From NCBI RefSeq assembly GCF_002953715.1, contig NZ_CP025012.1, positions 2,232,001 to 2,296,000 of the forward strand: a stretch of DNA of 64,000 nt, written 5' to 3'. The first letter of the stretch is position 1; the number at the start of each line of letters is the position of its first letter. The notes below the pieces were generated by a model. It was not told the DNA's origin and searched no databases. It saw nothing but the letters and a program-made list of their open reading frames with translations. Shown piece by piece: positions 39,736 through 48,775 of this stretch. The position numbers were made by a program, and so were the translations under genes. This DNA is from Rhizobium leguminosarum (lineage in GTDB: Bacteria > Pseudomonadota > Alphaproteobacteria > Rhizobiales > Rhizobiaceae).

Positions 39736-42700
39736 ATGGCGAACAACAAATATAACGAGTCGATTGAGGACAAGGCGTTCAAGGCATTGGACGAGGCGCT
39801 CCAGATCGACTTTAGCAAGGATAACGTACCGTCTCGCCGCGGCGACGCGCCCCAGGCCCCGGAGGCTAATGTGTCTGATCCAGTAAATGCGCGCAATCAG
39901 CAGGCCCAGGAAGAAGCGCAGCGCCGCAGCCGCCGCGGTGCCGCCGGCGAGCAGACTTCCAGAGGCCCGACCTTCGCGCCCGCCAACGATGCCAGCCGCA
40001 ATACGCCCGCCTCGATCCTGAAATCCTTTGACGGCGCCTCCAGCCGCTCGGCGGTGCGCACCGCCACCCTGTTTTCCGTGCTTTGGGTCATGGCCGGCCT
40101 CGGTCTGATGTCGCTGCTTTATTCTCCGCAGATCTGGCAGATCCGTTCGCTCGCCGATCTCGTCGCCCTGCCCGGCGTCATCGCCGGCCTCGTCGGCATC
40201 ATCATTCCCGTGATGATGTTCTATGCCTTCGCCATTATGATCTCCCGCGCCCAGGACATGCGCAACGCCGCCCGCTCCATGGCAGAGGTGGCATTGCGCC
40301 TGGCAGAGCCGGAAACCATCGCCTCCGAGCGCATCATGACGGTTGGCCAGGCCGTGCGCCGTGAGGTCTCGGCCATGAATGAGGGCATCGAGCGCACCAT
40401 CGCCCGTGCCTCCGAGCTGGAAACGCTTGTCCATTCCGAAGTCAATGCCCTTGAACGTTCCTATGCCGACAACGAATTGCGCGTGCGCGGCCTCGTCCAC
40501 GAACTCGGCTCCGAGCGCGAGGCGATTGTCAATCATGCCGATCGTATCCGCACCTCGATCGGCAGCGTACACGACCAGTTGAAGGAAGAGCTGTCGCTTG
40601 CGACCGAAGAGATCGCGGTGCGGCTTGCCACATCGGGCGAAGCCTTCGCCTCGCTGATCGATACACGCGCCGCGACGATCCTGGAGAAGTCGGACAGCGC
40701 CCTGCAGTCGATGGGCAGCCTGCTCGCAGCCAAGACCGATACCCTGTTGCAGACACTGAACGCATCGGGTTTTGCGCTGGCCACCGAATTCGACAACCGC
40801 CTCGAAGCCCTCTCCGTCAATCTCAACGATCATGGCGAAAGGCTGCTCAGCCAGTTCGAGACGCGCGCCTCGACCATGGACAGCAGCACGGAAAAGCTGA
40901 ATGCGGCACTGAACGAGCGTACGCACCAGCTCAACGAGATCCTGATTGCCCGAACCCGCGAAATCAACGAGAGCCTGACGTCAGGCGAACGCACGATCGG
41001 CGGCACGCTCGACGACGTGCTGTCGAAGCTGAACAGCGCCCTCGACGAAAAAGGTGCAAGCTTCCGCCAGAGCCTGCAGACGACCGCCGACGACGCCGTC
41101 ATGGATCTCGACGTGCGCTCCGGCTTCTTCGAGGAGCGGCTGCAGACAACTGTCGCCCAGCTGTCGACCGCCTTCGACGAACGCGTCGCCGAATTTACGA
41201 GCGCCTTCGACAAACGCACAGGCTCGCTGGACACCAAGCTGATGGAGAGCCTCGCTCGTATCAACGAGACGCTGACCGGCGGCTCGGATTCGATCGACGG
41301 CATCCTGAATTCCGGCATCGACCGCCTTGGTTCGTCGATGACCGATCAGTCGCTGGCACTCGCCACCGCGCTCGCCACCAGCCACGAAGTGCTGGAAAGC
41401 ACGCTCGGCAGCCGCGCGGACGAAATCACCACAGCACTCACCAGCCGCACCGGCGAACTGACCTCGGCGCTGCAGAGCGCTACGTCTGACATCGCGCTGA
41501 CGCTTGCGACCGGCACCTCCGAGCTGCAGAACAACCTTCAGACACGCTCGGCCGAATTCCGCGACACGCTGCGCACCACCACCACCGATCTGACGACTGC
41601 CGTTGCCGCCGGCACCGAGCAGGTGACCGCTGCCTTCGGCGGTCGCGCCGAGGAGCTGAGCGGCGTGCTTGCCGCGCGTGCGGCCGAAATCAGCGAAGCG
41701 CTCGGCACGGCCCACGGCCGTATTGACAGCGTCATGGCAGAACGCGGTGGCGCACTTGTGGAAGCGTTGACCAGCCATCACGGCCGCTTCGAGGAAGCGC
41801 TGGCGACCCGCTCCGACGCCATCATCAACGCCGTCTCCGGTACCCATGACCGTCTTGCCGAGACGCTCGACGAAAAGGCGATGGCGCTGGCCATTTCGCT
41901 CAACGAGGGCCATGCCCGCATCGAAGACACGCTCGAGACCCGCTCCGAAGCGCTGCTGAATGCGGTATCAAGCACGCATGACCGCCTCTCCGAAACGCTC
42001 GACGAGAAGGCGATGGCGCTGGCCATTTCGCTCAACGAAAACCAGGCCCGCATCGAGGATACGCTCGAGACCCGCTCCGAGGCCTTCCTCAACGCCGTGT
42101 CCGGCACCCATGATCGCCTGTCAGAAACGCTGGACAGCAAGGCGGCCGCCCTTACGACCTCGCTCGATGAGCGCCATGCCCGCATCGAGGATGCGCTTGG
42201 AACGCGCGCCGAGGCGCTGCTGAACACCGTGTCCGGCACGCGCGACCGTCTTGCCGAGACGCTCGACGAGAAGGCTATGGCGCTGGCCATTTCCTTGAAC
42301 GAGAGCCAGGCCCGCATCGAGGATACGCTCGAAACCCGTTCCGCGGCCCTGCTGAACGCCGTCTCCGGCACCCATGACCGCCTCTCGGAGACTCTGGACG
42401 GCAAGGCGGCAGCTTTTGCCACCTCGCTGAGCGAAGGCCAGGCCCGTATCGAGAATACGCTCGAAACCCGCTCCGCAGCTCTGTTGAATGCCGTCTCCGG
42501 CACCCATGATCGCCTCTCCGAGACGCTGGACGAAAAGGCGATGACGCTCGCCATTTCGCTCAACGAAACTCAGACGCGTATCGAGGAAACGCTCGACGAA
42601 AAAGCGACGGCGCTCGCCGCCTCCCTGAACCAGGGCCAGAGCCGCCTGCAGGACACGCTGGAGAGCCGCTCGGAATCCTTCCTCAATGCGGTCTCTGCCA

Positions 42701-45700
42701 CCCACGACCGCCTGTCCGAGACACTCGACGATCGGGCGATGGCGCTTGCCATCTCGCTGAACGAGAGCCAGAGCCGTCTCGAGGAGACGCTGACAACAGG
42801 CGCGGAAGCGATCACCAATGCGGTCTCCGGCACGCACGAAGGCCTGAACGGTGTGCTCGACCGGAAGGCCGCCGCCCTTGCCGCCTCGCTGAACGAAGGC
42901 CAGGCCCGCCTCGAGGAAGCCTTGGGGCACCGCACCGCCGCAATCATCGGCGCCGTGACGGCAACCCATGACCGGCTCACCGATACGCTCGATGAAAAGA
43001 CCATGGCGCTCGCCATTTCGCTCGACGATAACCAGAGCCGCTTCGACAGTGTGCTCGAAGCCCGCAGCAACTCCATCATGGAGGCCGTCTCCGGTGCCGA
43101 GGCCCGGGTCGCCGGCGCCTTCTCCGACAAGACCGATGCGATCCGCACCGCCTATACCGACAATCAGCAGCGGCTCGAAAATGCGCTTTCCGAACATAGC
43201 GCCGCCCTCTCGGGCGTTCTCGATGTCGGCGGCGCCCGCTTCGAGGATCTCGTCGGCGGCTTGACCGGCCGCATCGAAGGCCGCCTGACCGATGCACAAA
43301 CACGGCTCGGGGGCCTCGCCGACGAGGCTGCAGCGCGCATCGAGGGTGGCCTCGCCTCTGCCCACGAGCGCATCCGCACGACGCTCGAAGACCGCGCCAA
43401 CGCCATCGACCTATCGCTGAACCAGGCGCATGCGCTGATCAGCGATACGCTGGCCGAACAGGCGACCAGCATCGGCACATCGGTGGCGACGAGTGTCGGC
43501 ATGCTCGAATTGTCGCTGGAGCACCGTGAAGCCGCGATCCGCCAGGCGATCGATGCCGGCGCCCAGACATTGGAAGATCGCATGCATGCCGGCGCCGGCC
43601 AGATCGCCAGCCGCTTCCAGGAGGCGGCACATGCGATTTCGAGCTCCACCCAGAATTTCTCCGCCCATCTCGATCGGTCGGTCGAAAGCCTGACGGGCCG
43701 TTTTGAAGAAACCGGATCACGTGTGGAAACCGGTCTCGCAGCGATCGAGACCCGTATCCGCGACGGCGTCGGCGGCGTCGCCGAAAAGGTCGAAGCGGCC
43801 AGCGGCCAGTTGTCCGGCGTGCTTGCCGACGGCGTCTCCCGTCTCGGCGCGCTCAGCGACGACGCCACTCGGCGCATCTCCGCGACGCTCGAAGGCAGTG
43901 CCGCAAACCTCACCCAGGCGATCGACAGCCGCACCGCCAATCTGGCCGAGACGCTGGACAGCCGCGCCACCAGCCTGACTGGCGCCATCGACGGCCGCAC
44001 CGCGAGCCTCGGCGAAACGCTCGACCGCGGCAATGAACGCATCGAGGAACGCCTCTCCACCATGGACCGTGCGTTGACCGTCGGCCTCGAGGCCGTCAAC
44101 CGCACCATCGAAGGCAAGGCCGCCGGTCTCGCCTCGACGCTGCGCAGCGCGGTTGCCGACGCGGCCCAAGGAATGGAAGGCGAAGCGACGAGAACCACCG
44201 AACTGCTTGGCAAGACCGGCCAGCAATTCGCCGAGGATCTCAATGCGAAAAGCGACGAATTCACCCGCACTATGGATGAGCGCTCGTCGCAGATCGTCAC
44301 CCGCGTCGCCGAAGCTCAGAACCGGCTGGCAAGCCAGGCCGCTGCCGTCGCCCAGACCTTCTCGGAAGCCGGCAACGCCATCGTCAACAAGGTTGCCGAG
44401 GCCGAGACCATCGTCGGCACGCAGGTCAACGCCATCTCCAAGGTGCTGTCGGATGTCGGCCAGTCTCTGGAGACACGCGGCAATGCCATCCGCTCGACGC
44501 TGTCGGGCGCCGGCAGCGAGATTTCCGCCACCATGGCGGATGTCGACCGGGCGCTCGAAGCCCGCAGCAGCGCCATTCGCACCAATCTCGAGGAGCGTGC
44601 CCGCGAGATCGATACGACGTTCTCCGACATCGACCGGGCGCTCGAAACGCGCGGCAACTCGATCCGCTCGACGCTCGAAGAGCGCACCCGCGACCTCAAC
44701 TCGATGCTATCAGGCCGTTCGGTCGAATTGACGCGCATCCTCGACGAAACGGCCCGCCCGATCATCGACCGGTACACCGATGCCGGCGAGCAGGCTGCTG
44801 CCCGCATCACCGCCGCGGCAAACCTCAGTGCCGACCGTCTGCGCGCCGAAAATGAAGCGCTCGCCAGTGCCGTTGCCGCCCGCACCGAGAACGTCGCCGC
44901 TGCCGTCAGCGCCATCGAAAACAGCCTGGTCGGCAACGTCAATGGCCTCGTTCAGCGCATGTCGGAAAGCAGTGCGGCGATGGCGATGATGATGAACCGC
45001 TCCGCCGAACAACTGGCCAGCGTCGACGGCCGTCTCGGCGACACCACCACGCGCTTTGCCGACTCCGCCACCAAGGCCGCTGAAATGGTCTCCGCCTCGA
45101 CCCGGCTCCTCGAAGGCAAGATCGACCGCCTCTCCGACATCTCGGGCCAGACGCTGGCGCAGGTCGGCGGCATCATCGGCCGCTTCGACGAACACTCCAA
45201 GGTTCTGACCCAGGCTTCGCAGCTTCTCGGCGCCGCCCAGTCCAACCTCGCCTCGACGCTCGAAGAGCGCGAGAGCGCTCTGCAGACGCTCTCGGTCGGC
45301 CTCGTCTCGCGCTCCGCAGAGATCGAAAAGACCATGCAAGGCCTCGGCAGCATGATCGAGACCGTGTTCGAGCGGGCAGAGCAACGCTCCAGCCAGGTCA
45401 CCGGCAATTTGCGCCAGGGCGTGCAATCCTCCTTCGCCGATATCGGCCGCATTCTCACCGAAACCGAGAAGCGCGCCCAGGAAGCGGCAGAGACGATGCG
45501 CGAGGCAATCACCCGCGCAGGCGACGAGGCCAATACGACGATCGACGGCACCTTTGCCAATGTCGAGCGCCGTTCCGGCGATCTCTCCAATCGCATTCGC
45601 GGCGGTCTCACCGCCTCGCTGTCGGACGTCGAGCGCATGCTCGGCGAAGCCGGCCGCGCCTCCGACGGCGCCGCCCAGCATATGCGCGAAGCGCTGCGCG

Positions 45701-46659
45701 AAGCGATCGATGATGCCGTCGGCCGTTTCTCCGGCGCCACCGAGGATATCCGCCGCTCCGCGGCCGACATCCGTAACGAGCTCGACGCCACCCGCGCCGA
45801 GCTGAAGCGTGGCGCCTTCGATCTTCCCGAGGAAGCCAAGGAAAGCGCCTCGGCCATGCGCCGGGCCGTTGCAGAGCAGATCAAGGCACTGCAGGATATC
45901 TCCCAGCTCGTCGGCCGCTCCAGCCAGCAGCTCGAGATCTCCGAGCCTGTCGCCCGCACACTCGCTCAGGTGCAGCCTGCCCCGCGTCCCGCCCAGCCGG
46001 TCGCAACCCAGCCGGTCGCCGCCCAGCCGCCCCAGCCGGCAGCACCCCCGCCGATCGAAGCGACGGGTCTGCGCGGAACGATCGGACCCTCTGCGCCGGC
46101 TGCCCAGCGCGCCGCCCCGCAACCTGCCCCCACTCGCCAGGAAACAGGTCGCCAAGAGCCGGCTCGTCCAGAAAGCGGCGGTTGGATCAGCGATCTGCTG
46201 CGTGGCGCATCGCGTGAGGAGGCAGCCGACGAGGCCGCGGCCGCCCGTGTTCCGGCCCGCCCGGCGGAAACTGCCGCACCGGCCGCGCGCAGCAACGACA
46301 GCCGCAATCCACGCCACGTCGTCGAATCGCTGAACTCGCTCTCGGTCGATATCGCCCGCGCCATCGACCATGACGCCTCGGTCGATCTCTGGCGCCGTTA
46401 TCAGCGCGGCGAGCGCGACGTCTTCACCCGTCGCCTCTACACACTGAAGGGCCAACAGACCTTCGACGAGATCAAGCGCAAATACGACCGCGAACCGGAG
46501 TTCCGCACCGCCGTCGACCGCTACATCGGTGATTTCGAAAAGCTGCTCGCCGACGTCGCCCGCACCGACCCGAACCGGACGGTGACGCAGTCCTACCTCA
46601 CCTCGGATACGGGCAAGGTCTACACCATGCTCGCTCATGCTGCAGGCAGGCTCGGCTGA
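39736..46659 (+). CDS. Giant membrane-anchored coiled-coil protein, growth pole ring (GPR/RgsE) type
   Basis: A 2307-residue protein. A polar N-terminus of about 105 residues is followed by two transmembrane helices (about 110-129 and 146-170), then some 1900 residues of amphipathic helix built on 11-residue periods. Residues 692-1153 form ten 44-residue repeats plus one half repeat. A Pro-rich linker (about 2076-2190) leads to a compact C-terminal domain (VVESLNSLSVDIARAI to the end). Size, membrane anchor and apolipoprotein-like repeats match Agrobacterium GPR (2115 residues), which forms a ring at the growing pole, and S. meliloti RgsE; orthology is inferred. It has often been labelled kinesin-like, but there is no motor domain or P-loop. 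GAGG 9 bases before the ATG supports this start over the frame from 39622. Confidence 0.8.
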   Translation: MANNKYNESIEDKAFKALDEALQIDFSKDNVPSRRGDAPQAPEANVSDPVNARNQQAQEEAQRRSRRGAAGEQTSRGPTFAPANDASRNTPASILKSFDGASSRSAVRTATLFSVLWVMAGLGLMSLLYSPQIWQIRSLADLVALPGVIAGLVGIIIPVMMFYAFAIMISRAQDMRNAARSMAEVALRLAEPETIASERIMTVGQAVRREVSAMNEGIERTIARASELETLVHSEVNALERSYADNELRVRGLVHELGSEREAIVNHADRIRTSIGSVHDQLKEELSLATEEIAVRLATSGEAFASLIDTRAATILEKSDSALQSMGSLLAAKTDTLLQTLNASGFALATEFDNRLEALSVNLNDHGERLLSQFETRASTMDSSTEKLNAALNERTHQLNEILIARTREINESLTSGERTIGGTLDDVLSKLNSALDEKGASFRQSLQTTADDAVMDLDVRSGFFEERLQTTVAQLSTAFDERVAEFTSAFDKRTGSLDTKLMESLARINETLTGGSDSIDGILNSGIDRLGSSMTDQSLALATALATSHEVLESTLGSRADEITTALTSRTGELTSALQSATSDIALTLATGTSELQNNLQTRSAEFRDTLRTTTTDLTTAVAAGTEQVTAAFGGRAEELSGVLAARAAEISEALGTAHGRIDSVMAERGGALVEALTSHHGRFEEALATRSDAIINAVSGTHDRLAETLDEKAMALAISLNEGHARIEDTLETRSEALLNAVSSTHDRLSETLDEKAMALAISLNENQARIEDTLETRSEAFLNAVSGTHDRLSETLDSKAAALTTSLDERHARIEDALGTRAEALLNTVSGTRDRLAETLDEKAMALAISLNESQARIEDTLETRSAALLNAVSGTHDRLSETLDGKAAAFATSLSEGQARIENTLETRSAALLNAVSGTHDRLSETLDEKAMTLAISLNETQTRIEETLDEKATALAASLNQGQSRLQDTLESRSESFLNAVSATHDRLSETLDDRAMALAISLNESQSRLEETLTTGAEAITNAVSGTHEGLNGVLDRKAAALAASLNEGQARLEEALGHRTAAIIGAVTATHDRLTDTLDEKTMALAISLDDNQSRFDSVLEARSNSIMEAVSGAEARVAGAFSDKTDAIRTAYTDNQQRLENALSEHSAALSGVLDVGGARFEDLVGGLTGRIEGRLTDAQTRLGGLADEAAARIEGGLASAHERIRTTLEDRANAIDLSLNQAHALISDTLAEQATSIGTSVATSVGMLELSLEHREAAIRQAIDAGAQTLEDRMHAGAGQIASRFQEAAHAISSSTQNFSAHLDRSVESLTGRFEETGSRVETGLAAIETRIRDGVGGVAEKVEAASGQLSGVLADGVSRLGALSDDATRRISATLEGSAANLTQAIDSRTANLAETLDSRATSLTGAIDGRTASLGETLDRGNERIEERLSTMDRALTVGLEAVNRTIEGKAAGLASTLRSAVADAAQGMEGEATRTTELLGKTGQQFAEDLNAKSDEFTRTMDERSSQIVTRVAEAQNRLASQAAAVAQTFSEAGNAIVNKVAEAETIVGTQVNAISKVLSDVGQSLETRGNAIRSTLSGAGSEISATMADVDRALEARSSAIRTNLEERAREIDTTFSDIDRALETRGNSIRSTLEERTRDLNSMLSGRSVELTRILDETARPIIDRYTDAGEQAAARITAAANLSADRLRAENEALASAVAARTENVAAAVSAIENSLVGNVNGLVQRMSESSAAMAMMMNRSAEQLASVDGRLGDTTTRFADSATKAAEMVSASTRLLEGKIDRLSDISGQTLAQVGGIIGRFDEHSKVLTQASQLLGAAQSNLASTLEERESALQTLSVGLVSRSAEIEKTMQGLGSMIETVFERAEQRSSQVTGNLRQGVQSSFADIGRILTETEKRAQEAAETMREAITRAGDEANTTIDGTFANVERRSGDLSNRIRGGLTASLSDVERMLGEAGRASDGAAQHMREALREAIDDAVGRFSGATEDIRRSAADIRNELDATRAELKRGAFDLPEEAKESASAMRRAVAEQIKALQDISQLVGRSSQQLEISEPVARTLAQVQPAPRPAQPVATQPVAAQPPQPAAPPPIEATGLRGTIGPSAPAAQRAAPQPAPTRQETGRQEPARPESGGWISDLLRGASREEAADEAAAARVPARPAETAAPAARSNDSRNPRHVVESLNSLSVDIARAIDHDASVDLWRRYQRGERDVFTRRLYTLKGQQTFDEIKRKYDREPEFRTAVDRYIGDFEKLLADVARTDPNRTVTQSYLTSDTGKVYTMLAHAAGRLG
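41809..43194 (+). repeat. Ten 132-bp repeats plus one 66-bp half unit inside the GPR-like gene
   Basis: Units of 44 codons start at 41809, 41941, 42073, 42205, 42337, 42469, then a 22-codon half unit at 42601, then full units at 42667, 42799, 42931 and 43063. The core is NAVSGTHDRLSETLDEKA followed by AISLNE and ARIEDTLETRS. Units 1-6 are highly alike at DNA level; the last is degenerate. 44 is four 11-residue helical periods, so the reading frame and helix register survive gain or loss of units. Confidence 0.93.
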
Positions 46660-46725
46660 ACCTGACTGACACCTCGGGCGAAAACCGCCAGAGCAAACAA
46701 AAGCTGATTTGATCGTAGAATTGGA

Positions 46726-46764
46726 GAAAGCCGCTTGAACTGACGTCAGGCGGCTTTCGTTTGT
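46726..46764 (+). terminator. Terminator of the GPR-like gene
   Basis: A perfect 9-bp stem (46726-46734 with 46750-46758) and 15-base loop, followed by GTTTGTG. The tail is short, so strength is moderate. Confidence 0.6.
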
Positions 46765-46836
46765 GACCATGGGCCGCGGTCTGGACCTGGAAACTGGGGC
46801 AGCAGTTCGTAGACCGGATTTGATGCTGCCATCTTT

Positions 46837-47505
46837 CTATTGAGCATTGCCGCCATCGGTCCGGGCCAGATCATCTGACGCCCAAGCCTGAATTGCCTGA
46901 TTGAACACACGCTCACCATCCTCGCCCTTTTCAAGTGTCAGCAGCGCTCGTGTGCCGTCCTGATAAGAAATCGGCAAATCAATCCATTGGCGTTCAAGCA
47001 GTTCAAGGTTCTTGGCACGAGCCTCAGGCAGATCATTGAGCGCCAGCATGTAAAGTTTGTCCGTGACCTTGGCGGGCACGGCTATCAATGTGTCACCGCG
47101 ATCGCTTTCCGTCGCCTTCATTGACATGTGCCGGAGACTGTAAACTCCACCTCCCTTAAATCCTGGCGCGATCTGAAACGACAATTCAATGAGGTGGCTT
47201 GCGGAAACGGAGGGATCTGCATTCCGTTCCAGTGTCAGCACTGCAGTGAGGTGACGCTTCGGCACCGCAATGTGCGCTTGGATAACAGGATCGGAGTGTC
47301 CCCTAGCGTCGGTGCGCATATCGATTGACCACGTGACAGAACCGGGAACCGTCGTCGGCTGTGCCCTCTCCGGTCTCTCCTCATACAGAAACATTTGAGG
47401 AACTAGCGAACGCGGGACGGAGCGTCCGGATGACGCAAAGGCGGAAAAAGCTGAAAAAACGAGCACACATATGCCAACGACCAAAACCATTGCCGAGCGC
47501 ATCAT
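46837..47505 (-). CDS. Secreted protein of unknown function
   Basis: A 222-residue protein with an N-terminal signal peptide (MMRSAMVLVVGICVLVFSAFSAFASS). The mature part is mixed alpha/beta: WSIDMRTDARGHSDPVIQAHIAVPKR and LIELSFQIAPGFKGGGVYSL look like beta strands, and QWIDLPISYQDGTRALLTLEKG is near the end. No cysteine pairs or catalytic motif stand out, and I do not recognise the family. It is convergent with the GPR-like gene, with no shared operon. Confidence 0.65.
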   Translation of the reverse strand: MMRSAMVLVVGICVLVFSAFSAFASSGRSVPRSLVPQMFLYEERPERAQPTTVPGSVTWSIDMRTDARGHSDPVIQAHIAVPKRHLTAVLTLERNADPSVSASHLIELSFQIAPGFKGGGVYSLRHMSMKATESDRGDTLIAVPAKVTDKLYMLALNDLPEARAKNLELLERQWIDLPISYQDGTRALLTLEKGEDGERVFNQAIQAWASDDLARTDGGNAQ

Positions 47506-47614
47506 AAAAGTCCCACCCCTCGCAGCATAACGCTGTCTCCTACCGTATAATTTCTTAAATCTGAATTATGCAGCGATTCAAAGTGCTGCAGAAATTCGTG
47601 AACAACCGCAGCGG

Positions 47615-47645
47615 CGAAAACCGGGACCGCAATGCGGTCCCGGTT
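47615..47645 (-). terminator. Terminator of the GlyRS-like gene
   Basis: A perfect 12-bp stem (47619-47630 with 47634-47645) with a 3-base loop. The minus strand continues with TTTT. It is 10 bases after the stop. Confidence 0.9.
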
Positions 47646-47654
47646 CTTCATCTT

Positions 47655-48404
47655 TTACCGGTCGGCCGCCATGTTCCAGTTGTAGACGCATCGATCGAGA
47701 CCGATGGCGATCTCAAGCACGAGCACGTCATGGTCGACGGCCGCTCCCTTCTTCGTCTGCGACCGGTAGCGCTGCGGAAAATCCGTGCGTCGCGAGATCG
47801 AGCAGACCTCCATCCACTTGTCGCCATTGTCGACCTCGATATCTACAGTCACCTCGGAATAGGCGGGCAGCCGGTCGGAGGGTACGATCCGCGTCGGCAA
47901 ATGGATCAGCGATGCGATCATGCGGCGGATCGGCTCGAGGCAGGCTGCGTGATAGTCGTTGCCACTGTCGGCCGTGAAGGCGCATTGGAATTCGAGCTGC
48001 CAGAATTCCTTCAGCCGCATGTGTTTGGTCGATTGCTCCTGCTCGCGACGATAGGATTTTCCGGCCTGCCAGACGCAGAGCGGCAGCCGTGTCTTCGAGT
48101 GATTGCCGAGAATATGCTGCATGTAGATGTAGGTCGACGGCGTGGTCTCCGGTCTCAGCACCAGCATGGGATCGCTGGCGGAGAGCTGTTCCTGAACCCA
48201 GATATCGACGTTCGAATAGGCGCTTGAAACCAGCGGCCGCGGCATCAGCGCCGGCGCCTCGACCCTCCTGACATCCCAGGCTGGATTGACGGATCTGAGA
48301 AAACTGCGGACCTCTTGCGAGAAGAAGCCGATCATATGATCGCGCAGATGGATCTCGCGCTCCTCCCAATGGACGAGCGAATTGACATGATAAATACTGA
48401 GCAC
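47655..48404 (-). CDS. Stand-alone class II aminoacyl-tRNA synthetase core, glycyl-like
   Basis: A 249-residue protein that is all catalytic domain. LRPETTPSTYIYM (from res. 83), motif 2 YRRE (118-121) with RLKEFWQLEFQ, WMEVCSISRRTDF (Glu199) and motif 3 IAIGLDR (to Arg238) line up with the homodimeric GlyRS (class IIa) active site. The protein stops right after motif 3: the anticodon-binding domain and any insertion are absent. Rhizobia normally make glycyl-tRNA with the unrelated GlyQ-GlyS enzyme, so this is unlikely to be the housekeeping enzyme. It may charge another acceptor, such as a carrier protein or peptide, or make an aminoacyl-adenylate; the amino acid is unproven. Start GTG, with AGGGAGA upstream. 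Confidence 0.8.
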   Translation of the reverse strand: MLSIYHVNSLVHWEEREIHLRDHMIGFFSQEVRSFLRSVNPAWDVRRVEAPALMPRPLVSSAYSNVDIWVQEQLSASDPMLVLRPETTPSTYIYMQHILGNHSKTRLPLCVWQAGKSYRREQEQSTKHMRLKEFWQLEFQCAFTADSGNDYHAACLEPIRRMIASLIHLPTRIVPSDRLPAYSEVTVDIEVDNGDKWMEVCSISRRTDFPQRYRSQTKKGAAVDHDVLVLEIAIGLDRCVYNWNMAADR

Positions 48405-48488
48405 GGTGCCTGTCTCCCTGGCAGCCTTGATTGACGTGGTGAGGGGCTTTACGTCCAGCAGCGCGCCGGACGCCTGAGCGCCCTGACG

Positions 48489-48590
48489 TCACAACAGGAC
48501 GCGAAGACCTCGTCCGCCAAAAGCGCGCGCGATCGCGACCTGCAGGCAGGTGCTGATATCACGGGAGAAAGGCGCGCTCTTCATGCTCAT
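48489..48590 (-). CDS. Possible 33-residue leader peptide
   Basis: A frame MSMKSAPFSRDISTC... of 33 codons ends 84 bases upstream of the GlyRS-like GTG. Its ATG lies about 7 bases downstream of a good -10 box, so the message would be leaderless or nearly so. The sequence GGRG near its end is the only composition hint. A hairpin (GCGTCC/GGACGT) follows in the spacer. It could be a regulatory uORF or an accident. Confidence 0.35.
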   Translation of the reverse strand: MSMKSAPFSRDISTCLQVAIARAFGGRGLRVLL

Positions 48591-48597
48591 GACGAGT

Positions 48598-48626
48598 TTT
48601 CTACGAGCCGCGCGCATCATTGTCAA
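48598..48626 (-). promoter_or_regulatory. Promoter of the GlyRS-like gene
   Basis: On the minus strand TTGACA (48621-48626) is followed after exactly 17 bases by TAGAAA (48598-48603). The perfect -35 and ideal spacing suggest a strong sigma-70-type promoter. It lies within the 371-base gap shared with the divergent carboxypeptidase gene. Confidence 0.65.
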
Positions 48627-48775
48627 AACCGAAGAGGCTGAGACAAAAGGAATCAGCTGTGGATGACCCTTTTTTATTGCCCCCTGTCCTTCATTCCGTC
48701 ACAAACTTTTCTGATCCGCTCACATTAAAGCGAATGGCTCACTCCACCATCCAAACGATAGAGACAGCAACATTG

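Noticed and set aside
43164..44300. Long minus-strand frames within the GPR-like gene (also 42121-43365 and 44710-46770)
   Set aside because: They are shadows of the repetitive, biased codon pattern of the GPR-like gene and have no start or ribosome site support.
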